A stretch of 64,000 bases of DNA from Xylogone sp. PMI_703 (lineage: Eukaryota > Ascomycota > Leotiomycetes), in the NCBI GenBank assembly GCA_021399445.1, contig JAJTUQ010000001.1, forward strand, positions 8,432,001 to 8,496,000, in the 5' to 3' direction. Numbering within the stretch: the stretch's first letter is position 1; every line of letters starts with the position of its first letter. Both the position numbers and the translations under genes were made by a program. This document shows, piece after piece, positions 22,644 to 33,489 of the stretch. Below the pieces are notes generated by a model. The model ran no database searches, was not told the origin of the DNA, and saw nothing but the letters and a program-made list of their open reading frames with translations.

Positions 22644-23682
22644 CCCGGACGGAGGGCGGACGGCAAGGGAATACGATAGGCTGGCAAAAGAGGCCGACTC
22701 CACTCTCCGGATGACATGGTTGTAAAGCGAACAGGTCGCTTTCTGCTCTGTGCCCCCAAGGCCGAGGCCGAAGTCAGCCCTTGGCTGAAGGCAGGTATAT
22801 GAAGGTTAGGGTATGTTATACGTTATATACATTAATATTAATTTGATTGGCCAATTGACCAAAGCTGTCATTGCTCAGTACCTCTTCTTTGCACGATATT
22901 ACAATGTCACCGTTGCTTGGCACGAGTGGACGGAGCACTACTGAAGCAAGCCATGCAACCCTCCAAGCAATAGGGTTGGTTCTTCTTAATGGTCACCTTT
23001 ACCCACAGTAGTCCGTCATACAGAAACTGTTGGCCATTTCTCGAGCTAGTCAGACATGGAGTGAGTGCGAGAACTTGGAGGACTGTTTTATGTCTTGATT
23101 ATATGAAGAAAAAAAAGTCCCACGATAATGGCTCCAGCATATATGATTTGGACAAGATATAGAGTGATACACATGGTTATTAGATACAGGAAACCTCTAG
23201 GGTCCTAATTGTTCTAGTGCTGGTGGTTTTTCAAGGCTTCAAAATTTGCCCGTCGCAACTGAGGCGTTTGCTTTTTCCTCTCCAACTCCGCCACTTTAAC
23301 CATGTCCATTTCATTTCTCTTTTCATCTTTCTTGTCTTAGTAGTACAGCCTTGGTGCGGTCTGTGGCTGTAGTGTCGTCACTATCACAGTCTCCAACTTT
23401 GATAAGTCTCTATATGATGCTTAGAACGTAACTCTTTTCCCTTTCTCTCACGTCTTAGAGGATAAGTGGACATGTATTCTATTTTTACTTTAATCTTGTA
23501 TATCCTTTAAAATACTTTAATTCTCTTTTTCATTGTAATTAACACCAGTGAAAATGTGTGAATGAGATTCCTTTGGTATCTTCCTTGTGCTTAATTACCA
23601 TCTCTTACGAGGTTAGACCTTACAAGACATTAAACTTGGCAATAGCTGGCGACGCGGCTTATATTTCTCGCCATTCTCTTAT
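22644..23682. other. Intergenic region and leader of the next gene
   Basis: A short GC-rich patch (22640-22790) is followed by AT-rich sequence. Pyrimidine-rich stretches at 23260-23540 look like a fungal promoter for the gene starting at 23683. No gene is seen. Confidence 0.45.
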
Positions 23683-24663
23683 ATGGCTACACAGTTGCAT
23701 TACTCGAAGCTTGATTGCCCGCATGAGAATATCGGCCAATATCCAGAAGAAGCCATGGAACATGTAAAGACTATAATTACTTCTCTCTACATGATTGTTC
23801 TATCACCGTCTTCCGATTGGCAAGCATATCTCTCTCCTACACAATGTGCCATGGCAGCATTAGATAATCTAGATTTCCCTAGTGACCCGCAAGGCCTCAG
23901 GGAACAGATTTGGATTATTCAAGGCCTTCAAGACTTTTCTTTCGTCCAGGCAAGCAGTATTGTTGTTGGAGATATTGCAACATGGTGCCAGAGTGCATGG
24001 TTGAGATTGCTTGAAATTCATCCGGAAAATGTACAAAGTTTAGCGGGTAAGGTTATCACTATATAATAACAAAGTAGCTGCGATATTTTTCTTTTTTCTT
24101 TTTATAATGCAATTAGAATCTGAACAACGACTGATATATTAATGATGAAGGCTTAGGATATTGGTGGCTTCAAAAGGCACAGGGTACACTGGCAAGGATT
24201 GAGAGTGAAGCGGAGAAGGAAGAGCTTTCAAGCAACAGCGGCAACAAGTCAAGTAAGTTTTTAATGTCAGGATAAATCATACACAATCATGAGATTAATG
24301 ATGCAAATTTAGCTCAGAGCCTTCGTAGCAACATTGATAGTCCTGTTTATATTGAAGTTCGTGGTTATTTGCAACCAGCAATGGATTTTTCTGCTAGAGC
24401 CGTGCGAGCTGCTGGTACAAACCTTGACGGTGATCTCTTTTGCTTGGTAAGCTTTGCTCCCATTTTCAATTTCTTATGCTGATCCGTGAACTTAGGCTGC
24501 GGAAGCACAGATGGGCATGGGTAGCGTAACTGGTCCACCTGCAGATCAGCAGCATTTTACACAGGCCCTTCGCTACCTACAACAGGCACGAGCCGTCCCT
24601 CACTACCGAACTTCAGACCATCTTCGACAATTTTTGAATGATTATGAGCGATATATCATTTAA
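23683..24663 (+). CDS. Conserved fungal protein of unknown function
   Basis: Four exons: 23683-24046, 24151-24252, 24313-24446, 24496-24663, giving 255 aa in frame. The first intron (104 nt) is the longest in this gene. The protein is largely helical, with blocks MAALDNLDFPSDP, LREQIWIIQGLQDFS, LLEIHPENVQSLAGLGYWWL, then a short Ser-rich gap, VRGYLQPAMDFSARAV and QALRYLQQARAVPHYRTSD near the end. I recognise the pattern as one recurring in ascomycete genomes as an uncharacterised, TPR-like helical protein, but can name no function. The intact frame and codon-clean exon joins argue it is a working gene. It has no signal peptide or membrane segment. Confidence 0.8.
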
Positions 24664-25271
24664 ATAGTGTTCTATCAAAAGGGCTCTTGGATACAATAGT
24701 CATGACAGTAAATTGAACAGATATGCAGATGTAAGTTTTCTAGCCTGCCTTGCGCTCTGTATCGTTCAATGTTAGCGTTGATTACTGCTTCTTGATGAGC
24801 TTAAGTAGGATGCTGCCTTGGCTATCAAACTACCTGTTTTTGTGGACGGAATTACTCTTCCGTCAAGGCTTGCGACGTAGCATGGGCTGGCTGATGGCAC
24901 AAGCAGCAATCCGGTGACCGACAGAAAAGATGGATCTGCAAAATGGTGCTTGATCTCATAAGCTGGATATCTTCTGTATGCAACAGTTAGTCCGATCGCG
25001 GCGGTTAAAATTCACAACTTCAGAGATCAATTTTCAATTATCCTTGGTTCTTGGCATACGGGAGCAACCTCAACTATTAAGCTCTCTTCGCCCTTTACAG
25101 CCCACAATTTAGCATTTTTCGAGTCTCTTGAAGAGATGCCAATACATCTTGATAGTCTTCGGATTCGTTTAACTGTATTATTATAATAGACTTTGTTGCC
25201 GTCTTTGTTCAATAAGTGATTTATAACTGCAAAGATACCGAAATTCTTTGTAAATTGAAATCCCACTTATA
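24664..25271. other. Intergenic region, 0.6 kb
   Basis: Convergent spacer between the unknown gene (+) and the SnoaL-like gene (-). A minus-strand frame (25027-25266) has no recognised domain. Confidence 0.45.
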
Positions 25272-25727
25272 TTACTGGCTACACCCTACGGCCTTATTCA
25301 GTGCTTGAACATCCCAATAGAATGGTCTCATTTCTTCAATCACTCCCCGTTCCAAATCTACCTTGACAACCTGACAGAATGGATAGTAGAGCTCTTCCCC
25401 AGTTTTACGAACTCTAAGATGCAAATTGGAGACAACAACAACTCGGTCAGAAGCCTCCTTTTCGAACACTTCAGCGTCCTGCACATCCACCACATCAAAA
25501 TAACCTGCCATTTTTTGGCCCCATTCCTGCATGCCCTTAGGACCAATATATGTGCCTGCGTATGGAAGTCCTGAGGTCTGCTCCAGTCGAAAATCGGGAG
25601 AGAGTGTGAGGGTTATACCGATAAAGTCTCGTGTCTCAGGTGGTGCAGACATGTATACACGTTCTGCTGCAAAGAATGCATCGAGAACTGAACGTGCGGT
25701 ATGTTTGAGAATGGGAGACGCCATCAT
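25272..25727 (-). CDS. SnoaL-like (NTF2-fold) protein
   Basis: A single exon of 151 aa on the minus strand, starting MMASPILKHTARSVLDAFFAAE; the second Met is equally usable. Length, the N-terminal helix, the pattern LEQTSGLPYAGTYIGPKGMQEW.QKM and the ending strand V.LERGVIEEMRPFYWD fit the SnoaL-like subgroup of the NTF2 fold. Members include polyketide cyclases, dehydratases and many small-molecule-binding proteins. With no PKS nearby, a cyclase role is not supported, and detoxification or a tailoring step is as likely. No signal peptide or membrane segment is seen. Confidence 0.82.
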   Translation of the reverse strand: MMASPILKHTARSVLDAFFAAERVYMSAPPETRDFIGITLTLSPDFRLEQTSGLPYAGTYIGPKGMQEWGQKMAGYFDVVDVQDAEVFEKEASDRVVVVSNLHLRVRKTGEELYYPFCQVVKVDLERGVIEEMRPFYWDVQALNKAVGCSQ

Positions 25728-27046
25728 ACGTTGTTTACTATGGAGTTAAATGTCAAGCTAGGTCAAGTTGTGTTTTAAGACCGGTTAAATGATGAGGATC
25801 GTGGTCTGTGGAAACTACATGGAGTTCCACAGAATTTAATATGCACAAAGGCGCCAAGAGCTTACTAATTCGCAAGTGCGAACAAATCAACCCAACATGT
25901 GCACGTTTTTGTCTTTCCATGTTACAAATCACCTGAAGCCCGGTAACTTAAATGTAATTCCCGTTCTGTCCGGTCACCTCCTCACCAAATCATCGAATCT
26001 ACGGATGTAGACTTCAAATGAAATGTCCCAGAATCATGCTAAAAACGCCAGATTCATATCCCCTATCAGGTCTCCAGCGGTCATCGCAGCTCTCAGTGGC
26101 CGTGATGCCTGAAGCTCGCTAAATTTAGAGGGCAGTTCAGGGCATGATAAGCCTAAAGATCGTTTAGTTATAGGGCATTTACAGTTACTGCTTATTAACG
26201 CGGGTTTTTTTTTAGCGATGGCGTTTTTAGCGTGGGATATTTCTTCTATAGTTTACATCCGTACTAATAGTACTAATTTCAGCTCAATTATTTCACATTA
26301 AAATATGTTTAAATGCTTAAAAAGTTAACTGTCACAAACCAGTCCAGTGCTAAAAGTCTGAGGCTCGGCAGCTAGTCTACACAGAGAACCTGATGCGCGA
26401 AGCTGGGGTCACGTGATACGGTGTTACCTAAGCAGGATTAGGGTAGTCGACACTGATCCAGACTGATCCTCGAGATCCCGACTCAAGCAGTAACTATATA
26501 AATAGATAGTTTATCTTAGATAAGAGCTTCGTGCTCAACTCAATATATGTAAGTGAGACTTATACTTAATATCATTACGAAGTGATTATTCGGTATTACT
26601 TTCCACATATCCTAACCCATACAACCTGCGAAGAAGTATATCCGTACTTGTGTCCCAGGGGACCTAGGAATCGTAACACTTAGAGTATTACTAATGCGCT
26701 TTTTTCCTTTTGGAAAAGTAATGCTTAGGGATATTAAGCAAGTAGAAGTTAAGTTTAACCTCTCCAATTGCCGACCGGGAATGAGCTGCGATTATGTCAC
26801 AGCGCTTCGCCGTTCCATGATAACTAGCTTCTCCATAAACAAGGTTAGTAAGCCAACGGCCGTGTATTATCAAAGCCTTACTATACATAGTTAACTTTAC
26901 AGTAGCGATGATAGGTTTGTAAGTTAGAAGAGACTATCAACGGCAGTATGAAATGCGTTTTTCTATAATGCAATCTATTTGGTGCTTAATCATCATTGCT
27001 AAGACAGTGAGGTTCGGCTCCTAGGACACAAAACGAATTCTGTAGA
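25728..27046. other. Intergenic region with LTR-like segment
   Basis: About 1.3 kb without genes. It includes a poly-T/GTTTTTAGCG patch near 26200-26235 and the LTR-like segment listed separately. The short divergent frames at 26691-26894 are shadows of each other. Confidence 0.5.
26422..26678. mobile_element. Possible solo LTR (Copia-like)
   Basis: The 257-base segment starts TGTTAC and ends GTAACA, giving the TG...CA ends and 6-bp inverted termini of an LTR. Inside it has a TATA-like CTATATAAATAGATAG near 26494 and a TTATACTTAAT-type tail seen in fungal Copia LTRs. No flanking target duplication is visible (TACGG versus CTTAG), so the call is tentative; the flanks may have mutated. Confidence 0.4.
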
Positions 27047-28365
27047 ATGCTCACGTGCAGAAGTCTATATAATGTGCGTAGGAGACGAGTTGAATTTTTA
27101 GTGTCGCCTGCTTTAACAGATATCCACACCACACCCGAATCAATTTACTTTATACTACACTACTGCTTTTTATTCCACATTCATAAAACGAAAACGCAAT
27201 ACGCGAGTCCTTCATACAAAACTCCCAAGGTGCTTGTTACGGGCGCTAACAGTTTCGTCGCTGCGCATATCATCAACGCCCTCATCACGCAAGGCTATTA
27301 TGTTACTGGTTCTGTTCGCTCGTCTGCCAAAGGAGAACAAATGTTAGCTGCTCATCCGGAGTGGGCTGACCATCTAAATTTCGTTACTGTATCTGATTAC
27401 ACCGTTCCCGGAACTTGGGATGCTGCATTTGATAAGGGCAATTTCGATTATGTCATTCATACTGCAGCACCTTTGCTAGATGATCCATCGAATCGTGATT
27501 TTGAAAGGGACTTTTTAAAGCCGAGCGTTGAAGGGTACGTCCATCCTTTGTTGAAGGTGATTTAGAAGCTCTAACATAAGGCAGCGCTACCGAACTTCTA
27601 AAATCAGCTAGCAAGTATGGTAAAAATGTCAAAGCCATTGTTGTTACGGGCTCCATGAACGCCATGACAACGGGAGCAGATATTGCTGAGCGCACATTTA
27701 CCAGTGCAGAGTGGCTGCCTGTATGTTTAATCATTTTACTTCATACTCGAAAGGACGTTATCAGGTGGACTTCTAGACTTTGCTGCTAACCTGATGTTCA
27801 GCTCACCGCAGATGATGCAATCAAACAGCAGAATTCCTACATTAGCTATTGTGTTGGAAAAAAAGCTGCCGAAGAGGCAATCTGGGCATATGCAAAAGAA
27901 AAGAACCCCCATTACAGTGTCACTGTTCTCCTCCCAGGATTGATTTTCGGACCCCCGATTCAACCTGTGACCGACTTAAAGAAGATTAACTTTTCTACTG
28001 ATGTTTTATATTCGCTATTCAACGGCACACACGATGCTACACCACCAACCCCATTTCCCGCCTACATTGACGTTCGCGATCTCGCAGCAGCACACATCAG
28101 GAGCCTCACTGTTCCGGCAGTGGCTAACTCGAGGCTCTTGGTAGGGGGAAATCACTATAGCTCTCAGTTGGCAATCGATGCACTAAAGAGCGTTCCGGAA
28201 CTAAAGGGGAGATTGCCACAGGATAAGTCAGAGCCTTCACCAACACTTAAGCTTGGAGATGTACTAGAGTGGAATAAAAAACTGGACCTGCGGTTAAGAA
28301 CTCCGGAGGAGACTTTTGGCGATGCAGCAAGGAAGCTTCTAGCGTTGGAGAAACAGATGAAGTAA
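27047..28365 (+). CDS. NAD(P)-dependent aldehyde/ketone reductase (GRE2/DFR-like extended SDR)
   Basis: Exons: to 27534, 27585-27720, 27802-28365. Domains are clear: KVLVTGANSFVAAHI (cofactor-binding GxxxFxAxH form), YVIHTAAPL, VVTGSMNA, and the active-site YCVGK (YxxxK), then LLPGLIFGPP and a C-terminal FPAYIDVRDLAAAH. This is the family of yeast Gre2-like methylglyoxal/isovaleraldehyde reductases and plant dihydroflavonol reductases. The natural start is unclear: relatives begin just before KVLVTG, but no ATG lies there. The only in-frame ATG is at 27047, next to a TATATAA promoter-like string, and would add about 60 odd residues. Two in-frame ACG codons near 27190-27200 are possible relics of the true start. 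The rest is uninterrupted, so either a missed upstream exon exists or the start has been lost. Confidence 0.78.
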
Positions 28366-30414
28366 AAGCACTATGGTTGATGTTCCAATTTCAACCCCCA
28401 TCTACTAAATGCACACTTTCGAACTGTCTCGTAAATGATCTTTGTGGTGTGATATTTCTTTTTCTCTTCTAGCTGGTGTGACGCCCTTACGACTTCCACT
28501 ATTCCTTGTTACTGAGTCGCGCTAAGAGTTCCACGTTGAACAGAATACCTTGATTACCGTAGAATAAATGAAAGATCTTTAGCGAACTCAGCCACTCCAG
28601 GAATTTAAAAAACCATATTTGGCAGGGTAATGAATTATTATTCTAAATGATGGTTTCTTTTGTTCTAAACTTCTCCCCAGCTTCTTTAGATCCGGGACAC
28701 TGGAAAAAAGTACCTAATTTGACCATGTTAAATTTTTCTCCATGTCCTTGCACTAGGCTACATTTTTAAGTCACCTTTCATTATTATTATAACAAATTGC
28801 GGTAATACAGACAACGTGGAATTTACCCCTTTTTCTCCTTTCCTTATCTTGCGTGAGATTAAAAAGAAACCCAGTAAGCTGCTCATTCTCTTTCCGAAGG
28901 CACTCTGTCTCCTTTTTGGCGTTTGTGTACTCACTCTACAGAATATCATAAGAACATGCGAGCCCAGTATGTTTTTGTTCTAGATCACGTAGGCGAGCTT
29001 CAGCAGAAATCTATCCACAAACAGCTGAATCAACATCTGCCACAATACACTTCAAGATATGGATCTCAGTAGCACATCATACAATCAATCACTGTAACCG
29101 AGCGCCGAAGATCTCGATCGTTAGGTGTAAGTTAGGACGAGCACGCTGTGTGCCAGCTTCAAATTTAATCACTAAAACACCACAGGCTGGCGATGTACCA
29201 CCAAAGGGGTGTACAATGATTCAGACGAATGCCATCTGGTAAGTGGCACAGTACGATGCAGGAATGGAGGGGGGACCTGCTCTTACGTCTGTGTAACAGC
29301 ATATACAAGATAAGAATCCCCAACTACTGTCGTTCAAGCCATAGACATCAGCGAGGGGCATAAGTGGGCAATAATCGTACGATTGAGGTTCTTCTGGAGA
29401 CTTGAATATGTTCAGCCAAGGAAAAAAGGATTCTCCTTGACAAACCCGGTACTGTATGCCAGGTTGTGCATCCCCCCTGTGGGTGGAGAGCACGCGCTTT
29501 TTAGACAACGGAAAGTGCACCCGAACTGTTCTGTCATTTGCTCCCAACAGTGCGGCAGCGTCAATCTAATGACTTGTTATTGAATGTGAGCATCACCAGT
29601 TATACGCTGGCGTTAAACGACGGCAACACAAATTTGTAGGATGACATTGGCTGTAATCCGACTTTTAGGGACCAAGGACATGTCAAAAATAAGGGTTACT
29701 GTCTCGGCCCAATCTTATGAGCATGCCGAGGGATTGGAAACATCCCCGGCCCTGGAGGGAGTCCCCAGATCCCGTCAGAGGTCCGAGCACTATAAGGTTG
29801 GACTACGGTGTCCGACATTACGGAGCTGCGGGGGCCAAAGTGGCGCAGCGCACACGTAGCATCTTGGCCAGGGCTCGCCAACCTGTGCCAGAATTTCTAT
29901 GAAATTGGAATGTACCTACAAGGTAACAGCATCTTGAGCTTCATTCCTCAAATACTCTATCATGAATCCACGTCTAAATATTAGCTGCCGCCATACCGTA
30001 AGAACAGTAACCGTAGTAGTCGCAAGGGGGTGCTTCGGCTCTATTGCTAGTTCTGGGTCCATCATTGTTCGATTCTCAGGTTACACTGCTTCTTCCTTTG
30101 AACCAGCACCTCAAAAAATCCCAAGGCCTGGTCTTAAAATTCCAGAGTCCGCGGAACCGCAAGCATCTACCAGAACTATCCTACTGGCCACCAATTATAG
30201 ACTCGTAGCCTTATCATAGTGTTTGACCTCTGACTGAACTGTCGGATGATTAAGCACACATGCATTACGCAACTCATTCATTCTGGAGCTACTATACCGC
30301 AAGGAGTAACTTGCTAGCCGGAAATGCGATGTTTGTTTTTCTGCAACATAGCGCTGACAAATTATATTGCGGCTCTTGCTCGATGGCTTTTGTTGTACCG
30401 TAGTAATTGGAGAA
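28366..30414. other. Intergenic region, 2 kb, no gene seen
   Basis: AT-rich sequence and, at 29690-29880, a more GC-rich patch with several overlapping short frames on both strands that shadow one another. No domain, tRNA or splice-linked exon could be supported. Confidence 0.45.
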
Positions 30415-30897
30415 GGGGATGCTTACATCCACTTGGACGTGTTCTTATTTACACTTGCCAAGACCGACATCGGTGTTACGACGCGTTCGATTTGGCCTTA
30501 GTTAAATTGATTTTCTAGCATAACCATGAATAACAATAATGTGTAAATACGAATAATATTATGAAGTGTAAAAATCTTACGGTATGGGCTGTACCGTATC
30601 GCCAACGCCCTGCGGCGTTGGCTCGTTTTAGCATGCTTACGGGTCTGAGCCTGTAGGGCCTATAGCTCAGAGAGCTCACACTATGCAATACGGAGTATAG
30701 TTTATTGAGATTAAATTGGTTAGCATGTGAATGATAAAGTGAAACGAGGGAACTAGTGCATAAATAATTCTTTTTGTACAGTAATAATTTGTATGCGTTC
30801 ACAAGGTGCTGTTGTGCTAGATATGCTCCGGTGCCGGCCATTGGTGGTCCGTGTCAAGTGTAAATAAGAACGCGTCCAAGTGGATATAAACATCCCC
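30415..30897. mobile_element. MITE-like element, copy 2 (483 bp)
   Basis: Inverted ends of about 48 bases (left from GGGGATGCTTACATCCACTT, right its inverted copy with a few changes) enclose a non-coding core. Flanks are TTGGAGAA (30407-30414) and TTGCAGAA (30898-30905), an 8-bp duplication with one mismatch. The inner ACCGACATCGG and a GTACAGCCCATACCG-type word match copy 1 at 3771-4245, so they form one family with diverged tips. A perfect 9-bp hairpin (GCCAACGCC/GGCGTTGGC) lies at 30601-30622. Confidence 0.8.
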
Positions 30898-32298
30898 TTG
30901 CAGAAGGATGATCAGAGACGGGAAAACAAATTAATTCTATTTGAGGAATTAATTTCCAAATGAAGGAGCCAGACAAATTTGGTGCCAAACTTTCCATTTC
31001 CAGCTCACACCAGGATTAGTGTGTCTCACTAGGTGGGCCTCGTAGCTCTCTCACTCGAAAGGGGATATACTTCTATTCCTGGTCCACAGACACCGCCACT
31101 TTGGACCCGGTTCCGATATCGACGAGCGCTTGCTTATGCTGATCTTCTATCAGGATCTTGAATCTTACTACACATCCTCGCATTCAGAATGGGCCACTTC
31201 TACTACACTATACCATAAATCATCTCATTTAAGGTGAGATCATAGATGTTACCTGGAGGCATACCAGTTTTTGATTTCTCGCTGCACCAATTGCGGCTTT
31301 CGTAGATTCAATTGCATAAACATGGCAACAGCACACATCCCAGTCATTTTTGGCACAATACCAATAGGTAATGATAGCCCATTCATCGCTCGTGATTACA
31401 TTAATTCCCCCTTTTCATTAGTTAGTTAAAAGATTTGTATGTTACGTAAGCTTACTGCCATGTCGTTGCACTGTAATGTTATTGTTCATTTTCATACAAA
31501 GCTATTGTAATTTCTAAGAGGTCGACTTTTCTTCTTAGCTCCGAGAATGTATTTCCAGGTTTGTAGCCTTCACTGCAAAAGGTTAAAGTCGTCACAGGCC
31601 GCTATTAATAATTTGGTGGGAAAGTGGCTCACATGGCCACGTAGCTCATGTATCGTTCCTACGTTGGGGTTTGGCTATTACTCAAATAATAGACTTGAGA
31701 GGTAAAGGGAGCAAGTGAAACTTTATTTTATAGAACTTTACTTTTTGAAATGCAGGTATGCTGTAAATCAACTGAATTGAGTACGAGGCTCCTATCTACT
31801 GAGAAACTGTTTACTTATATAATGAAAGTGTCGTTGTGGAACATCTGGATCTTTGGATCTTGCCCAAGATCCCAAGATCCATCACGTGACCTACACGCCC
31901 AGGAAAATCCTACTTGCCAGGATCTAGTAACAGGAACTTGGTAGTAGAATTCTACCAGCAGTCTCTTACCAGCAACTTCCTTCCAATCAATTCTTACCCG
32001 TAGACTACTACTAGACGCGACCGCCGTTAGTAGTGTCTCTATTGCCCTCTCATGTTTTACTGTTTTAACTGTTGAGACGGCCGACACCAGTAAGGTTCTA
32101 CTGGTAGGATTCCGGTGGTTTGTAACAGTATATATCCAAAAAATTAAGTTTATTAATATAATAAATATTTACTCACATTTTCCCTTTTACCATTTTATTA
32201 TACGTACACTTAAAACAGCAAAACATCTTACATATAATAGTTGAAGGATATAAAATAAGTATAAAGGTATACACATAATAATAATATTGTTCTTAAGG
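30898..32298. other. Intergenic region, possible aldo-keto reductase start relic
   Basis: At 31322 a frame opens with MATAHIPVIFGTIPIG, which resembles the N-terminus of AKR7-type aldo-keto reductases, but it stops after about 36 codons and no further exon is found. The rest is AT-rich without features. Confidence 0.3.
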
Positions 32299-32303
32299 TA
32301 ATA

Positions 32304-32593
32304 TGTCACGACCTGAAGTGTCAAACACTGAGTAATGTAAGTGCATATACTGAATAAAGGTTATACAGATGAAACACCTGCATTGTTTACTACCTCGCAG
32401 ATGCACAGAAGGTGCCTTACAGTTATCACACTATAAGGTTTATACTATAAAACGAGAGATTTTGTCCTTTCTACAGAAGGACAGAGATCAATCTGTATAC
32501 TAGCCCCTCACAGATAGATAGCATCTACCTCACAGCTATCCCTTTCTTACCTTACCGTGCCCTCTTCACTCCTTGTAGCTAAGACCCCTGACA
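32304..32593. mobile_element. Solo LTR (Ty3/Gypsy-type) with 5-bp target duplication
   Basis: A 290-base segment begins TGTCACGACC and ends CCCCTGACA, so the termini TGTCA/TGACA are perfect inverted copies. Identical TAATA flanks lie at 32299-32303 and 32594-32598. No internal retrotransposon sequence remains, which fits loss by recombination between the two LTRs. TGTCACGACC is a common start of fungal Gypsy LTRs. Confidence 0.8.
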
Positions 32594-32826
32594 TAATACT
32601 TGTCAAACTCTAAGGTTATATAGCTTCTATAGCCGTTAAATATAAGTATACAGTATTGACCTTTAGTACCTGATTTGGTAAATGGATTAAATGTTTTTTA
32701 AAGCCATTCAAGGCTAATTGTATTGTTGGTTTATCTATTATTGTTTGTAGTAATCCTCTAACCGTTTGGTAGATTGTTAAATTACCCAAGAAATGGTCTT
32801 TTGCCTTTGAAGATAATTACAGGTAG

Positions 32827-32962
32827 TATTACTCACCTAAAAGTATTACTCACCTAAAAGTATTACTCACCTAAAAGTATTACTCACCTAAAAGTATTAC
32901 TCACCTAAAAGTATTACTCACCTAAAAGTATTACTCACCTAAAAGTATTACTCACCTAAAAG
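32827..32962. repeat. 17-bp minisatellite, eight perfect copies
   Basis: The unit TATTACTCACCTAAAAG is repeated eight times with no mismatch, ending in a partial TATTA. It lies in AT-rich spacer 230 bases after the solo LTR. Perfect copies suggest recent expansion and likely strain-to-strain length change. Confidence 0.95.
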
Positions 32963-33489
32963 TATTATTTGCGTCAATAACAGTAACCTACTCCTTGTTT
33001 CCAGGCTGTACAAGTGAAAGTTCAGTAAAACAATCAGAGGATATAACTACTTTAGTAGTAGCAATTATACCCGTAGTAAACCCTGTTTCATTAATCATAT
33101 GACTAGAAACAAGAGTTTTAAGCCTGCCGGGGTCCGAATTATTTAGCCCAACATTGCAGTGAGCTAGATAACCGATATAACCGATTTAAACGAGATGGTA
33201 TATTATAGTTTGTTATCATCTAATCGCCGGCCAATCACTTACCGTAATTCCCGGTGCACTCGACACTTCTACTTAGCTAACACAAATTATATGTGATCGC
33301 TAGGTGGCGTTTTGTCTAAGGTTATTCCGGTACCAGTGTTGAGTGTGGATTTTACAAAAATGCGTGTAGATTTAGCTGGGGCCTTTTTCTTGCAGCTTCA
33401 CTTGATCCCTCCTTAAGTTTTCTCTTGATCCTATATACAATCTCTCCATAATAGCAGCGGAAACATCTCACAGAGATTTATCTGATACG

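Noticed and set aside
29221..29902. Several 60-108 codon frames
   Set aside because: Mutually overlapping on both strands, no domain, no codon bias visible.
31322..31430. Aldo-keto reductase gene start (MATAHIPVIFGTIPIG)
   Set aside because: Only about 16 residues look familiar and no later exon was found; kept only as a note.
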